A stretch of DNA of 64,000 nucleotides from Bradyrhizobium sp. CCGUVB1N3 (GCF_024199925.1 NZ_JANADR010000001.1:3224001-3288000); one strand, 5' to 3'; shown: positions 1 through 9,257, numbered from the stretch's first letter. The notes: generated by a model not told the origin, from the letters alone. Numbers and translations: made by a program.

Positions 1-275
1 ATCGCCTGACCGACCTCGACATAGGGCGGCTGATCCGGTCCGGGGCGCAGATAGACGATGCCGGAAAGCGGCGCGCAGATCTCCGGCGCTGCCGGGGGCG
101 TTTCTATCGGGGCGTTTGGACGAGACGGCGATCGGTCCGCAGCGGGGGACACGGACTGGCTTCGCACGCCGTTGCGCACCAACCGAAGCGTCCAGCCGTC
201 CTTGCTCGCCTCGAGCTCGGCAAGATCGGACGACGCCATCGCGTCAATGAACGCCTTGATCTGCGCCAGGTCCAT
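1..275 (-). CDS. Biotin carboxyl carrier protein of acetyl-CoA carboxylase type (partial, 3' end off window)
   Basis: The reverse strand reads from an ATG at 275 to the window edge without a stop, giving 91 residues. The N-terminus (MDLAQIKAFIDAMASSDL) and the later APLSGIVYLRPGPD...PYVEVGQ stretch match the start of the biotinyl domain of AccB-type carriers. A Pro/Ala-rich linker separates the two, as usual in the family. The biotinylated MKM motif would lie beyond the window. The carrier takes biotin-bound carboxyl groups between biotin carboxylase and a carboxyltransferase. Together with the LysR gene and the aminotransferase it resembles a secondary acc/pxp-like amino-acid cluster rather than the housekeeping accBC, but that is inference. 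Confidence 0.8.
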   Translation of the reverse strand, partial: MDLAQIKAFIDAMASSDLAELEASKDGWTLRLVRNGVRSQSVSPAADRSPSRPNAPIETPPAAPEICAPLSGIVYLRPGPDQPPYVEVGQA

Positions 276-416
276 CGGCGCCTACCGATCGCAGTCATGA
301 GCATCAAACATGCGTAAAGGCTAGCGTGCGAAGCGAACGCTCGCCAAGACGGAATGTATTTGACCCGATAAGGGGTGCTTATGTCCCGGCGCGCCGCGCC
401 CCACGAGCGGCTCGTG

Positions 417-1313
417 TCACGACAGGCTCGCGACGAGTTCCAGGAGGAGTTCCTTGATCGCCGAAGCTGGCTCCGACAGCGGCAAGTGATCCGACTGGCA
501 GAGCGCCAAGGGCGCCTCGATGGTCGGCTGGATGATGCGAGACAGCCAGGCGTTGGAGGATCGGGCGACCTCACGTGCCATGGATTCCGGCAGGATCGTC
601 GCGCCAAGACCGCTGGCGATGACGGCCGACAGCGTTCCGGCCGATTCGATTTCTGCGACCACGCGAGGCGTCATCCCGAGTCCTGAAAACGCCTCGTTCA
701 CCATTCTTCGCACGACGTTGTAGGGCCGCGGGAGGTAGAGATCCAGATCAGCGATCGTGTGCAACGATACATCGCTGGGGGACGCGACCATGCTGTCGGG
801 GCCCACCAAATACAGTTGCTCCTTGAACAGCGGAAGGAACGTCAATCCATGCACGATGGTCTGGCCGCCATAGAGCACTGCAATGTCCATCCGCCCATTC
901 ATCACGAGCTCCGACAGCGTACTGCCGTAGGTCTCGTTCAGATAGAGCAGGATGCCGGGGTGACGCGCCCGGGCAGTGCGCAGAAGCGGCAGCGACAGAC
1001 GCGCGGCAGCCGTTCCCGGCGCGAGCCCGACTGACACCGCGCCGGACAGGCCTTGCCCCGCTGCCTTCATATCGGCATTAGCCTGGTCCCATTGGCGCAA
1101 GATGAGCTGGGCATGCCGGTAGAGAACCTTTCCGGCTTCGGTTGGCACCACACCACGCTTGGTGCGCAATAACAGCTGCTGACGTACCTCGCCCTCCAAC
1201 GTCGCCACTTGCTGACTGAGCGCGGGCTGCGCCACGTGAAGAATGTCCGCGGCCTGCGTCAGACTGCCGATATCGACAATCTTCACGAAATATTGCAGGC
1301 GCCTCAAGTTCAC
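417..1313 (-). CDS. LysR-family transcriptional regulator, Nac-like
   Basis: The 298-residue protein has the LysR architecture. An N-terminal winged helix-turn-helix (residues 1-60, with the LTQAADILHVAQPALSQQV recognition region) is followed by a periplasmic-binding-like effector domain. The start MNLRRLQYFVKIVDIGS is characteristic of Nac and its relatives, which respond to nitrogen state. It is divergent from the aminotransferase, with a perfect ATA-N9-TAT palindrome in between. It probably controls that gene and its own transcription, and perhaps the carrier-protein gene that follows on the same strand 141 bp away. Confidence 0.9.
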   Translation of the reverse strand: MNLRRLQYFVKIVDIGSLTQAADILHVAQPALSQQVATLEGEVRQQLLLRTKRGVVPTEAGKVLYRHAQLILRQWDQANADMKAAGQGLSGAVSVGLAPGTAAARLSLPLLRTARARHPGILLYLNETYGSTLSELVMNGRMDIAVLYGGQTIVHGLTFLPLFKEQLYLVGPDSMVASPSDVSLHTIADLDLYLPRPYNVVRRMVNEAFSGLGMTPRVVAEIESAGTLSAVIASGLGATILPESMAREVARSSNAWLSRIIQPTIEAPLALCQSDHLPLSEPASAIKELLLELVASLS

Positions 1314-1373
1314 GTCGTTTCTCCCGTTCCGCGACCATCGTACACCGAAGTCTAGTCGATTTCCGCGCCAGTC

Positions 1374-1388
1374 ATAAGAGGTTCTTAT
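1374..1388. promoter_or_regulatory. LysR/Nac-type operator
   Basis: ATAAG-AGGTT-CTTAT is a perfect 5+5+5 inverted repeat that fits the Nac consensus ATA-N9-TAT. It lies in the 151-bp divergent gap between the Nac-like regulator and the aminotransferase. It is the expected autoregulatory and activation site. Confidence 0.7.
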
Positions 1389-1464
1389 CGAGGGAGATCG
1401 AAGTCATCTTGGCCACGGCTTCCGAGGAGGACTAGACCTTCGACTTCAGCCTCGACATCAAGGG

Positions 1465-2703
1465 ATGCCTGCCGTGAACTCCTACAACCTCGCAGGGCGC
1501 ATCAGACGCATCAAGCCGTCACCCAGCACGGTCGCCGCCGATCGGGCCAACGAACTACGGCGACAGGGCCAGCAGATCGTGAGCCTGGTGGTCGGCGAGC
1601 CGGATTTCGACACGCCGGCCCATATCCGCAAGGCGGCTGCATACGCGATGGACCATGGCGCGACCCGCTACACCTCGATGCGGGGAACGCAGGAATTGCG
1701 GGAGGCGATCTCAGCCAAGCTCAAGCGCGAAAACGGGCTGAGTTACGGCGTCGACGAGATCATCGTGACCAACGGCGCCAAGAGCGCGATCTACAGCGCG
1801 CTCGCAGCGACCGTCGATGTCGGTGACGAGGTGATCATTCCGGCGCCGTACTGGGTGTCCTATCCGGACATGGTGCTGGCTTGCGACGGCACACCGGTGA
1901 CGATCGCCTGCGGCGAGAACCACGGCTTCAAGCTGTCGCCCGAGCAGCTGGAAGCCGCCATCACACCGAGAACACGCTGGCTGCTGATCAACTCGCCGAG
2001 CAATCCGACCGGCGCCAGCTATACCGCTGCCGAATACCGCGCGCTCGCGGACGTGCTCGTCAAGCATCCGCACGTGATGGTCATGACTGACGATATCTAC
2101 GAGCACATTCGTTTCGACGGCAAGCCGACTCCACATCTCCTCATCGCCGCGCCCGAGCTGCGCGACCGTGCCCTCGCCATCAACGGTGTGTCCAAGACCT
2201 ATGCCATGACCGGCTGGCGCATTGGCTGGGTTGCCGGCCCGCGGGATCTGATCGGCGCGCTTGATACGTTGTTGTCGCAGTCCGCGGGAACCTGCTGCGC
2301 GGTGAGCCAGGCGGCGGCAACTGCCGCGCTGAACGGTGATCAGTCCTTCATCGCGGAGAGCGTCGCCATCTACAAGCAGCGGCGCGATGCCATCCTGCCG
2401 CTCCTCAACGCAATCCCGGGTCTGAGCTGCCAGGCGCCCGACGGCGCTTTCTACCTGTTCGTGAATTGCGCCGGCTTGATCGGCAAGACAACGGAGGATG
2501 GCAAGCAGATCGAGAACGACAACGACGTGGTGCTTTACTTCCTCGACACCGCCGGTGTGGCGCTGGTGGCTGGCGCCGCTTACGGCCTTTCACCTTACTT
2601 CAGACTGTCAATCGCGACCTCTCTGGAGGCTCTGACAGAAGGCGTTGAACGCATCGCACGCGCCGTCGCGAAACTCCAAGGCACCTCATCGAAACTGATT
2701 TGA
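1465..2703 (+). CDS. PLP-dependent aspartate/aromatic-type aminotransferase (fold type I)
   Basis: The 412-residue protein has the usual length and landmarks of class I/II aminotransferases. These are VVGEPDFDTP near residue 43, VTNGAKSAIY near 101, the INSPSNPTG loop near 176, DDIYEH near 209, and the PLP lysine K244 in SKTYAMTGWRIGW. It would move an amino group between an amino acid and a 2-oxo acid in the cytoplasm. The nearest families are aspartate aminotransferases of the AatA/AspC-alpha type. The substrate cannot be fixed from sequence. It faces the Nac-like regulator. Confidence 0.92.
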   Translation: MPAVNSYNLAGRIRRIKPSPSTVAADRANELRRQGQQIVSLVVGEPDFDTPAHIRKAAAYAMDHGATRYTSMRGTQELREAISAKLKRENGLSYGVDEIIVTNGAKSAIYSALAATVDVGDEVIIPAPYWVSYPDMVLACDGTPVTIACGENHGFKLSPEQLEAAITPRTRWLLINSPSNPTGASYTAAEYRALADVLVKHPHVMVMTDDIYEHIRFDGKPTPHLLIAAPELRDRALAINGVSKTYAMTGWRIGWVAGPRDLIGALDTLLSQSAGTCCAVSQAAATAALNGDQSFIAESVAIYKQRRDAILPLLNAIPGLSCQAPDGAFYLFVNCAGLIGKTTEDGKQIENDNDVVLYFLDTAGVALVAGAAYGLSPYFRLSIATSLEALTEGVERIARAVAKLQGTSSKLI

Positions 2704-3014
2704 TGGACGATAGTGCGTTGTGGGACGCAGGCCGAAGCAGCCAGAGGCCCATCTTGCGCCAAATCATGCACGACGAACACAAGCTTACGATTGTGTATTG
2801 CGGCCGCAACTTGCGAAAAATACACGGATCATCTGGTGGCCAAGGGAGCGCTACCGCTTTTCCCGATACCTGCGGAATCTACGCTAGCTCATTCCAATCC
2901 TTTGCATGAGAGACGGGCGACAAACGACGTAGCGACGTCTCTCTTCAACGGGCGGCGGATTCCGCTATTTCCAAATGAAGCAACGAAGAAGGAGATTTCC
3001 CAAGCAATATCAAC
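2704..3014. other. Intergenic, no gene seen
   Basis: This is 311 bp after the aminotransferase. Reading both strands I find no ribosome-binding site with a credible gene, no strong hairpin and no promoter. It forms the host-side flank of the tRNA-Gln fragment. Confidence 0.5.
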
Positions 3015-3060
3015 TGGCTGGGGCGGGAGGGATCGAACCTCCGAATGGCGGAATCAAAAT
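3015..3060 (-). other. 3' fragment of tRNA-Gln(TTG); probable island attachment site
   Basis: Read on the reverse strand, the segment runs from the anticodon loop TTTTGAT through the anticodon-stem strand TCCGC. It continues with the T arm GGAGG-TTCGATC-CCTCC and the acceptor strand CGCCCCA, discriminator G and CCA at 3015. Upstream of the anticodon loop the sequence no longer pairs (ACTGA would have to be GCGGA), so the 5' half of the tRNA is missing. Partial tRNA 3' ends of about 45 nt are the usual product of tyrosine-recombinase integration into a tRNA gene. The fragment orientation puts the inserted DNA on the right side. No integrase gene is present nearby. Confidence 0.8.
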
Positions 3061-3488
3061 CAGTTTGATTATTCAATGATTTCGACGGGCGTTTGGAAAA
3101 AATGGCCGAAAGACGCTCTAGCAATATCAATAGCTTGGCTACCGTTTCCAAATGAAAAAGGGCAGCCATCAACCGCAAGGCCTGAGAAAACGGGCTGCGT
3201 GCGTGCCGACTGCGGAGAGCTCCAGCGCTCAGACTTCCGGACGCACCCGGAGCATCGGCGGTTCATGACCCCAGCGGGCATGGCAGGATGCGGGCCACAA
3301 TCGTGCAGCCGAGTTACTTTTAAGAGGCTGACTACCGCGCAGACGCTCCGGCGCAGGGATGCCGAACTTCGTGGCGATAAACGAGCACCCGGAGCGACTG
3401 CTTCGCGCCAGACGCTGTCAAACAGCCTCCTCGGTGAAGGGACGTTGACAGTCGCCCCGATAACTTTCGCCTTCAGCAGAAGCCCGCG
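3061..3488. other. Island-edge intergenic, no gene supported
   Basis: This is 428 bp between the tRNA fragment and the first small gene. A long forward reading frame crosses the region (2713-3621), but it has no family resemblance, no start signal and runs through the tRNA fragment. I regard it as spurious. Confidence 0.5.
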
Positions 3489-3671
3489 TCACTGCGTTGC
3501 TGCGCTTCGCTCGAAGGGCTTATTTTCAGCGATGAACCTCGCGGCCAGCACCAAAGCGCCCATCGAAAATTCCTTTCCATGCGCTGCGATCATGCGCTCC
3601 GAGAGTTCCGCCAACTCCTGAAAGAATTGATCCTTGCTTTCGGCTTCGTTGAGCGATCGAGTGGCTGTCAT
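3489..3671 (-). CDS. Small protein of unknown function (60 aa)
   Basis: The start at 3671 is chosen because AGGAGA lies 8 nt upstream; a longer frame starting at 3716 lacks such a site. The product is acidic and helical (QFFQELAELSERMIAAHGKEF), then MGALVLAARFIAENKP. I do not recognise a family. It lies on the same strand as the propeller gene, 54 bp downstream of it, and may be its last co-transcribed gene. Confidence 0.55.
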   Translation of the reverse strand: MTATRSLNEAESKDQFFQELAELSERMIAAHGKEFSMGALVLAARFIAENKPFERSAATQ

Positions 3672-3724
3672 AACTTTGTCTCCTGATGATGCTGGCAACG
3701 CTCTCTGGCGTGGCACCGGGGCAA

Positions 3725-4867
3725 CTATTTGAAAATGTACGGAGGAAACGTCACGATCGCCGCCTCCCCGTCGCTTGTTCCGAACGCAAGATGCTGGCCG
3801 TCGCTAGACCAATGCAGGGTGTGGACGGCGCCTCGACCAGGCGACCTGACGACCAATTCGTCGGATTGTCCGATCCTCGCGACCGCGACCATGCCGTCGG
3901 CGTAACCTGCCGCAACCAGGCCACGCTCTGGATGAATATCCACCGTCCCGACGAGGACGAACCGGGCGCGCCCCGTAGCGAGGTTCGTCGGCTGATCCCT
4001 TTCGTCGTCAAGGCTGGAAACGTCCCATGCGATCATCCGATAGGCTCCGCTCGTAACGAGGACGCGGGAGTCCGCGCTCCACGAAAGAGATGCAACGGTT
4101 GCGGGATAGGTCGGAATCCGAACGATCCGCGCATCGGCAAGACGCACCAGAACAATACCTGTTTTCCCGACTGACACAGCCAACCAGCTCCCATCCGGGC
4201 TCCACGACAAGGCTGAGACTGAGCCCAACTCAAATGAAGCGGAGGGCTCGGGTCGTGGTCCAAAGCTACGGACGAGCAGACAACCGTCGGCTCCAAGTGC
4301 AAAGCGCCGGCCATCCGGCGATACAGCCATTGCCGACGCATGCCCTCCGACCCGCTCTTGCAGCCAGGCGACTTCACCATTGGAATCGTAAAATATGATT
4401 GACCCGCCGGAAGCTGTCAGGATGCCCCCCGCCGATACCGGGGCAATCACATCGATAGGCGCCACGATGCTCGAGACCACCCGTGTGATGCCGGACGCCG
4501 ACACACGAAGCAGGCGGCCGTGATCACTGGCGACGAAATCCGAGGTCCCGAGCGGAGCGAGATGAAGCGGGGCATCGCTGACTATCACTTTCGTCAATGG
4601 CGGCACTGGTTTCCGTCGCGGTGAAATCGTCGTCCGGCCTTCGTCAAGCGCCGCGCGACAGCGATCTTGCGCCGGCTCGACGTCAGTTAGCGGAGCTATC
4701 GCCAACGCACCATCGGCGAGCGCGAACGCAACTCCCTGTCCCGCAGGATCGAAGGCCGTATTTGTAACGGCCGTACCCACCGACCAATGCCGCCCAAGCA
4801 ATTCATAGAGCGTCGCGATCTCTGCTTCCATTGTATCCATCGTCGCCTCACGTTCAGGTCGTCTCAT
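3725..4867 (-). CDS. WD40-type beta-propeller protein of unknown role
   Basis: The 380-residue protein is made of repeated blades ending in SPDG / SWSPDGSWLAVS / SWSADSRVLV / HWSSDGQHLAFGT signatures, roughly at residues 180-375. That is the WD40/propeller pattern of a protein-binding scaffold. There is no signal peptide or membrane span, so it should act in the cytoplasm. Its ATG overlaps the previous stop (ATGA), so it is translationally coupled to the 102-residue gene. Being in line with the sigma-54 activator gene, it may assemble or sense something for the monooxygenase, but no partner is visible. Confidence 0.75.
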   Translation of the reverse strand: MRRPEREATMDTMEAEIATLYELLGRHWSVGTAVTNTAFDPAGQGVAFALADGALAIAPLTDVEPAQDRCRAALDEGRTTISPRRKPVPPLTKVIVSDAPLHLAPLGTSDFVASDHGRLLRVSASGITRVVSSIVAPIDVIAPVSAGGILTASGGSIIFYDSNGEVAWLQERVGGHASAMAVSPDGRRFALGADGCLLVRSFGPRPEPSASFELGSVSALSWSPDGSWLAVSVGKTGIVLVRLADARIVRIPTYPATVASLSWSADSRVLVTSGAYRMIAWDVSSLDDERDQPTNLATGRARFVLVGTVDIHPERGLVAAGYADGMVAVARIGQSDELVVRSPGRGAVHTLHWSSDGQHLAFGTSDGEAAIVTFPPYIFK

Positions 4868-5172
4868 CTACCAGCGGCAATCCACCTGTCTAGTTCTTCA
4901 AGGCGCTGCTCCAGCGCGGCGCAATGAGCGTCGCATTCTGACATTGCCGCATTCGCCTTTCGCAAGCGCTCGCGCGCATCCGCGAGGGTCCTGGCGAGCT
5001 CATGCGAACAGCCGGAGGCCGCAATCTCTTGCTCGATGCCCTGAATATCGAATTCGGCGCCGCCGCTAAGCTGACGGTTGAGCAGATTGCGCGACTGGGC
5101 GGCCGATATCTCCTGAACGACCTGCAGCCGCTGGGTCAGCATTTCGACAACGGTCAGGGGACCGGTCCTCAT
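4864..5172 (-). CDS. Small coiled-coil protein, unknown (102 aa)
   Basis: The protein is rich in Glu, Gln, Arg and Ala. Long helical stretches (EMLTQRLQVVQEISAAQSRN and ALEQRLEELDRWIAAGR) suggest a coiled coil. The start overlaps the stop of the preceding gene (ATGA) and its own stop overlaps the start of the propeller gene. The three form a tightly coupled unit. I do not recognise the family. Confidence 0.7.
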   Translation of the reverse strand: MRTGPLTVVEMLTQRLQVVQEISAAQSRNLLNRQLSGGAEFDIQGIEQEIAASGCSHELARTLADARERLRKANAAMSECDAHCAALEQRLEELDRWIAAGR

Positions 5173-5615
5173 GTATCAGTCTCGATCTGGACCAGGATCC
5201 GCTGCAGGCCACCCACGCCCGATACAAAGTGGCGTTGCGCGTCATTGATGTGAGATTCCAGCGAGTCCCACAGATCAACCCTCAGCAACCGCGATGGATC
5301 GCCAGCCATGATCTCAAGCGCCTGCAGACCGAACTGATGCCGCAACCCAATGCCCTGCAAAACAAAATCGGTCAGTTCGCGCGCATGCGTTTCGATGAAA
5401 GGACGCAATAGCGGATGCGCGCCATAGGTGATGCCGCGCTTCGCGAGTTCGGTCTCGATGAACACCACGAAATGCCGAACCAGCAGATTTTGGCTTTCAC
5501 CAACCAGGTGCACCATGAAGGTTACGTCGCGGTCCGCGCGCGAAAGGATCTCCGACGCGAGCGCCGCAGCGGCAGGCTCCTCTGTCCCCTTTCGTCCGTC
5601 CCAGACCGTCGCCAT
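5169..5615 (-). CDS. Unknown cytoplasmic helical protein (148 aa)
   Basis: This is the first gene of the three-gene overlapping cassette, starting 14 bp after the stop of the sigma-54 activator, so it is probably in the same transcript. It is mostly helical, with a conserved-looking centre (GAHPLLRPFIETHARELTDF). There is no signal peptide, no metal motif and no family I can name. AGGA lies about 9 nt before the ATG. Confidence 0.65.
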   Translation of the reverse strand: MATVWDGRKGTEEPAAAALASEILSRADRDVTFMVHLVGESQNLLVRHFVVFIETELAKRGITYGAHPLLRPFIETHARELTDFVLQGIGLRHQFGLQALEIMAGDPSRLLRVDLWDSLESHINDAQRHFVSGVGGLQRILVQIETDT

Positions 5616-5629
5616 GCCCGATCCTGTCC

Positions 5630-7678
5630 TCAGGTCCGTGAACGATACTGATGCAATTTGCGATACAGAGTGGCACGCGAAAGGCCCAGCTTCTCGGCCG
5701 CGGCTGCAATGTTGCCGCCTGCGTTTGCGACGGCCCTTTCGATGGCACGACGCTCCATATCGTCGAAGCGCGCAATCTCTTCGCCTTCTGGTCTCGTGGT
5801 ATCACGCCCTGTCTGCAAGACGCCCGGATCTGGCTGGGCCGGTGCTGCTTCCAGGAAATCCTCGGGCAACTCCCTGGGCGTAACCACGCCGGTGAGCGTC
5901 ATCAGCACCAGGTTCTCGATCAGATTGCGTAGTTCGCGAACGTTCCCCGGCCAGCTATGGCGCCGCAGCATTTCCATTGCGGCTGCCTCGAAACGTAGCG
6001 GTTCGGTGCTATAGATCTCCGCGAACTGTCGGTTGAAATGATCGATCAGAATCTCGACATCACCCAGGCGCTCGCGGAGCGGCGGGATGGTGATCTTGAC
6101 AACGCCGATCCGGAAATACAGGTCCTTACGGAAACGTCCTTCCGCTACTTCCTGCTTCAGATTCCGATTGGTCGACGCCACGAGCCGAACGTCCACCGGA
6201 CGCGGCTTGTTGTCGCCGAGGCGGTAAACCGCGCGCTCTTCCAGCACGCGGAGCAAGTACGGCTGCAGATCCAGCGGCATCTCCCCGATCTCGTCGAGGC
6301 TGAGCACGCCGCCATTGGCAAATTCAAAGCGGCCGGGCTTTCCTTCTCGTGTGGCGCCGGTATAGGCGCCCGGCGCATGTCCAAACAATTCACCGCCAAG
6401 AAGCCCTTTCGAGACCGCACCGCAATTGAAGGCAACGAAAGGCTCCTTGCCGGTCTTCTGGCTGGCGGCGTGAACGAGACGAGCAAACAGTTCTTTGCCA
6501 ACCCCGGTCTCACCCTCAAGCAGGACAGCTGTCCGACCAAGTGCCGCCCGCGCAACCTTCTCGACCGCATCCTGCAATGCGTCGCTACATCCGACGATCG
6601 CTTCCTTGGCCGACATGATGGCTGCACGAGTTGCCGGCGACACGTGAGACGCAGCGGAATTTATCCGTGGCCTCGATGCAAGCACGAGCATCGCTCCCTT
6701 CACAACCCCGTCGACCAACAGCGGCTCGATCCGCTGGTCGCGCAATTCGTCGGGTAGCCCGCTTTCCAGCTCTTTGCCCAGCAGGCCTTCGTTGCTCGGC
6801 AGAAGCTGAGTTCCGATGATCAAGTCGCGAGACTGCGCGATCCGCTGCCAGCGAACCGACGCCATGTCGTTGTGATGAACGACCCGACCGAAACGATCCA
6901 GGATCACCACACCGTCCGCGCTGCCCATCCCCGGCATTCGAGAAATGCTGGCCTCGAGCAGCCGTATTCTTTCAAGGCGGATCTTTTCCGAGAGCGCAAG
7001 CTCGATGTGATTGGCCGCAATCACCGCCAGTGCGACGTTGTGCCGGTGAAAGATCGCCTGAGGTCCGGAAAAATCAATGATGCCGATAATGCTGCCGTCG
7101 ATGGGGCTGCGAATGGGGCTACCGACGCAAGTCCAGGCCTTGATGCCTTCGGAAAAATGCTCGGCTGCATGGACATGGACCGGTTTTCCCGTGACGAGCG
7201 CAGTGCCGATGCCGTTGGTGCCGGTCACCGTCTCACCCCAGGCGGCGCCGACCTCGAGGCGAATATCGTGCCCTGCATCGATCGTCCGCTGATCGCCGCC
7301 CACGTCAAGCACAACACCGTTCCTGTCGGTGATAACCAGCATGGTCGCGGCGTCGCCGAGCACTTCTGCGACGCGGCGGAACGTCTGAGCGCTAGAACCC
7401 AATAAGTCATCGTTCTTCAGACGCAGCTCGTAGAGATCGTCCGGCGAGGCGACGAGATTGCTGCCCTTGCAATGCGCGTCGACCCCGGAGCTGACGCTGC
7501 GCCGCCATGATTTCTCGATGACGCCTCGCACCAAAGCGTTCTCGCGCTTGAGGTCGCCAAACGTCAGAAAGTCTTCCCAGGCCTTATTCGTCTCTCGTGC
7601 ATCATATGGCTGTCCCTGCTCCGCATCCGTGGCATCCGGATTTTTATGGCCTTCCAGGGAGAACGGCGGCTTAGCCAT
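5630..7678 (-). CDS. Sigma-54-dependent activator, AcoR/MimR type (GAF, AAA+, Fis HTH)
   Basis: Starting at ATG 7678 gives 682 residues. Domains in order are a GAF/PAS-like sensor (about 70-330), an AAA+ ATPase (about 340-575) and a Fis-type HTH at the end ([18 protein letters not shown]). The ATPase shows Walker A GETGVGKE, the sigma-54 contact loop GAYTGA (Tyr in place of the usual Phe), Walker [10 protein letters not shown] and the arginine-finger region. It should open the -24/-12 promoters found upstream of mimA, the Cys-rich pair and the alcohol dehydrogenase. Starts at 7696 or 7822 are possible, but the longest would run into the preceding gene. Confidence 0.93.
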   Translation of the reverse strand: MAKPPFSLEGHKNPDATDAEQGQPYDARETNKAWEDFLTFGDLKRENALVRGVIEKSWRRSVSSGVDAHCKGSNLVASPDDLYELRLKNDDLLGSSAQTFRRVAEVLGDAATMLVITDRNGVVLDVGGDQRTIDAGHDIRLEVGAAWGETVTGTNGIGTALVTGKPVHVHAAEHFSEGIKAWTCVGSPIRSPIDGSIIGIIDFSGPQAIFHRHNVALAVIAANHIELALSEKIRLERIRLLEASISRMPGMGSADGVVILDRFGRVVHHNDMASVRWQRIAQSRDLIIGTQLLPSNEGLLGKELESGLPDELRDQRIEPLLVDGVVKGAMLVLASRPRINSAASHVSPATRAAIMSAKEAIVGCSDALQDAVEKVARAALGRTAVLLEGETGVGKELFARLVHAASQKTGKEPFVAFNCGAVSKGLLGGELFGHAPGAYTGATREGKPGRFEFANGGVLSLDEIGEMPLDLQPYLLRVLEERAVYRLGDNKPRPVDVRLVASTNRNLKQEVAEGRFRKDLYFRIGVVKITIPPLRERLGDVEILIDHFNRQFAEIYSTEPLRFEAAAMEMLRRHSWPGNVRELRNLIENLVLMTLTGVVTPRELPEDFLEAAPAQPDPGVLQTGRDTTRPEGEEIARFDDMERRAIERAVANAGGNIAAAAEKLGLSRATLYRKLHQYRSRT

Positions 7679-7796
7679 GAGCGTTTCCGTCAGCATTGGA
7701 GCACCATACCTAAGTTGGCAAACAGCCCGATCGGCAGAAGCGGCCTGAACCGGACCTGGCCGGGATCGCAATCCCCACAGGCCCGACTCACGGAGA

Positions 7797-8291
7797 TCAA
7801 TCGGCGCTTTTGGCGACGGCATCCAAGCCGAGACGGCCTGCGATGACTTGTTCCAGCCTCTGCTCCGACGTCTCGTCGGGCACGCTCACGCCCTCAAGAT
7901 CGGCGAGGACTTTCCGGATTTCCTCATCCAGCGGATCGAAGATCCCGTTCTCCTGCGTCGCCAGGGCGAAGTATCGCGATTGGCCCCTTCCACGCAGTTC
8001 GCCGACAAAATGGAGTTGTCGCCCCGACCCGAGATCTACGATCACGACGCGGCCGTTGAGGCTGATCCGCACATAGGGTTCCGCCTCTCTCGGACGGCTC
8101 GGCGGCGTGTACCACAGCTTGCCTGACGGCTGGGGCTGCGGAGGAGGCGTGGGATTGCGCAACTCCTGCCAGCGCCCACCGGTCAGATGGTTGGCGACCG
8201 CGTCGATCCTCGTGCGGTTCTTCTGAATGAAGTCCTTCGCCGCGGCCTCCTCGCGGCGCGGACCGTCGCGCTTTGAAATGATGTGGACCAT
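7797..8291 (-). CDS. Conserved-looking unknown protein (164 aa)
   Basis: AAGGAGG lies just before the ATG. The N-terminus is basic and helical, a Pro-rich linker (TPPPQPQPS) follows near residue 50, then a beta-rich region (YVRISLNGRVVIVDLGSG) and an acidic helical end. I do not recognise a family. It sits between the aquaporin and the activator in the monooxygenase locus, so a role there is suggested only by position. Confidence 0.65.
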   Translation of the reverse strand: MVHIISKRDGPRREEAAAKDFIQKNRTRIDAVANHLTGGRWQELRNPTPPPQPQPSGKLWYTPPSRPREAEPYVRISLNGRVVIVDLGSGRQLHFVGELRGRGQSRYFALATQENGIFDPLDEEIRKVLADLEGVSVPDETSEQRLEQVIAGRLGLDAVAKSAD

Positions 8292-8424
8292 GGTCTCCTC
8301 CTTCCCCGGTCAGTCGGATGGCCGTGGAGGCTTGTTGTACCGCCTCCTTCGGCGCATGCCGGAGCTTCCAAGATTGTAGCTCGTTCTAGATCATTGTCAC
8401 CGCCCAATCACGCGATCGCGGAGC

Positions 8425-9105
8425 TCAAGCTGTCGCCACCATTTCGCGCGTCACGCCGACCTTGAACACGTAACCGGACAGTGCGGCCCCGATGCACGGC
8501 GCCACGAAATATAGCCACACCTGCGACAGCGCATCGGGGCCGGCGAACAGTGCTGGGCCGAACGAGCGCGCCGGATTGACCGAGGCGCCCGATACAGCGA
8601 TGCCAGCGAGATGGATCGCCACCAGGGTGAGGCCGATCACCAAACCCGCGTAGACCGATGCCGCGCCTTTTTGCGTTGCACCCAGGATCACGGTCAGGAA
8701 CAGAAACGTCGCAGCGGCCTCGAATACGAACGCGGAGAGCACGCCATATTGTCCCCAACCGTTCTGGGCGAAGCCGTTCGCTGCGACGTCATAGCCGCCG
8801 ACCTTGCCTTCCGCGATCAGATACAGCACCGCTGCAGCCGCGATTCCGCCGATGAACTGCGCGACGACGTAACCGCCGAAATCCCGCGGCCCCATCCGGC
8901 CGGCCACGAGCACGCCGAGGCTGACGGCCGGGTTGAGGTGCGCGCCCGAGATATGCCCGATCGAATAGGCCATCGCGACCACCGACAGGCCGAATGCAAA
9001 CGCCACGCCCAGTAAACCGACTTCGGATCGCATGAAGATCACGGTCGCGCAGCCGAAGAACACGAGTGCGAACGTGCCGATGAATTCCGCAACATACTTA
9101 CGCAT
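8425..9105 (-). CDS. aqpZ: Aquaporin (MIP family), AqpZ-like
   Basis: The 226-residue protein has six membrane helices and both pore motifs, HLNPAVSLG and SVNPARSFGP. NPARS rather than NPARD favours a water-type channel over a glycerol facilitator. The start at 9105 is preceded by AAGGAGGGG; a longer in-frame frame to 9639 reads antisense to groEL and is rejected. An aquaporin in a monooxygenase operon is not standard. It could serve osmotic balance or passage of small neutral substrates or alcohols, which is speculation. Confidence 0.9.
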   Translation of the reverse strand: MRKYVAEFIGTFALVFFGCATVIFMRSEVGLLGVAFAFGLSVVAMAYSIGHISGAHLNPAVSLGVLVAGRMGPRDFGGYVVAQFIGGIAAAAVLYLIAEGKVGGYDVAANGFAQNGWGQYGVLSAFVFEAAATFLFLTVILGATQKGAASVYAGLVIGLTLVAIHLAGIAVSGASVNPARSFGPALFAGPDALSQVWLYFVAPCIGAALSGYVFKVGVTREMVATA

Positions 9106-9257
9106 GACTTCCCCTCCTTGGTGATGATTTCGATGCCGAGGCGCCCGATCCGCCGCCCCTCTCCGCTCGCTCAGGTTTGCGATTGATCCGAGTATCTGGC
9201 CACGGTGTCCCGCGCGGCGGATCCGGCGCGGCGGAATACGGACCGCGTACACGCGCC

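Noticed and set aside
3015..3060. Complete tRNA-Gln gene
   Set aside because: No D arm or acceptor 5' strand precedes the anticodon loop; only the 3' half is present.
2713..3621. Forward open frame of 302 residues
   Set aside because: It passes through the tRNA-Gln fragment, has no ribosome site and no family-like segment. Open length is explained by high GC.
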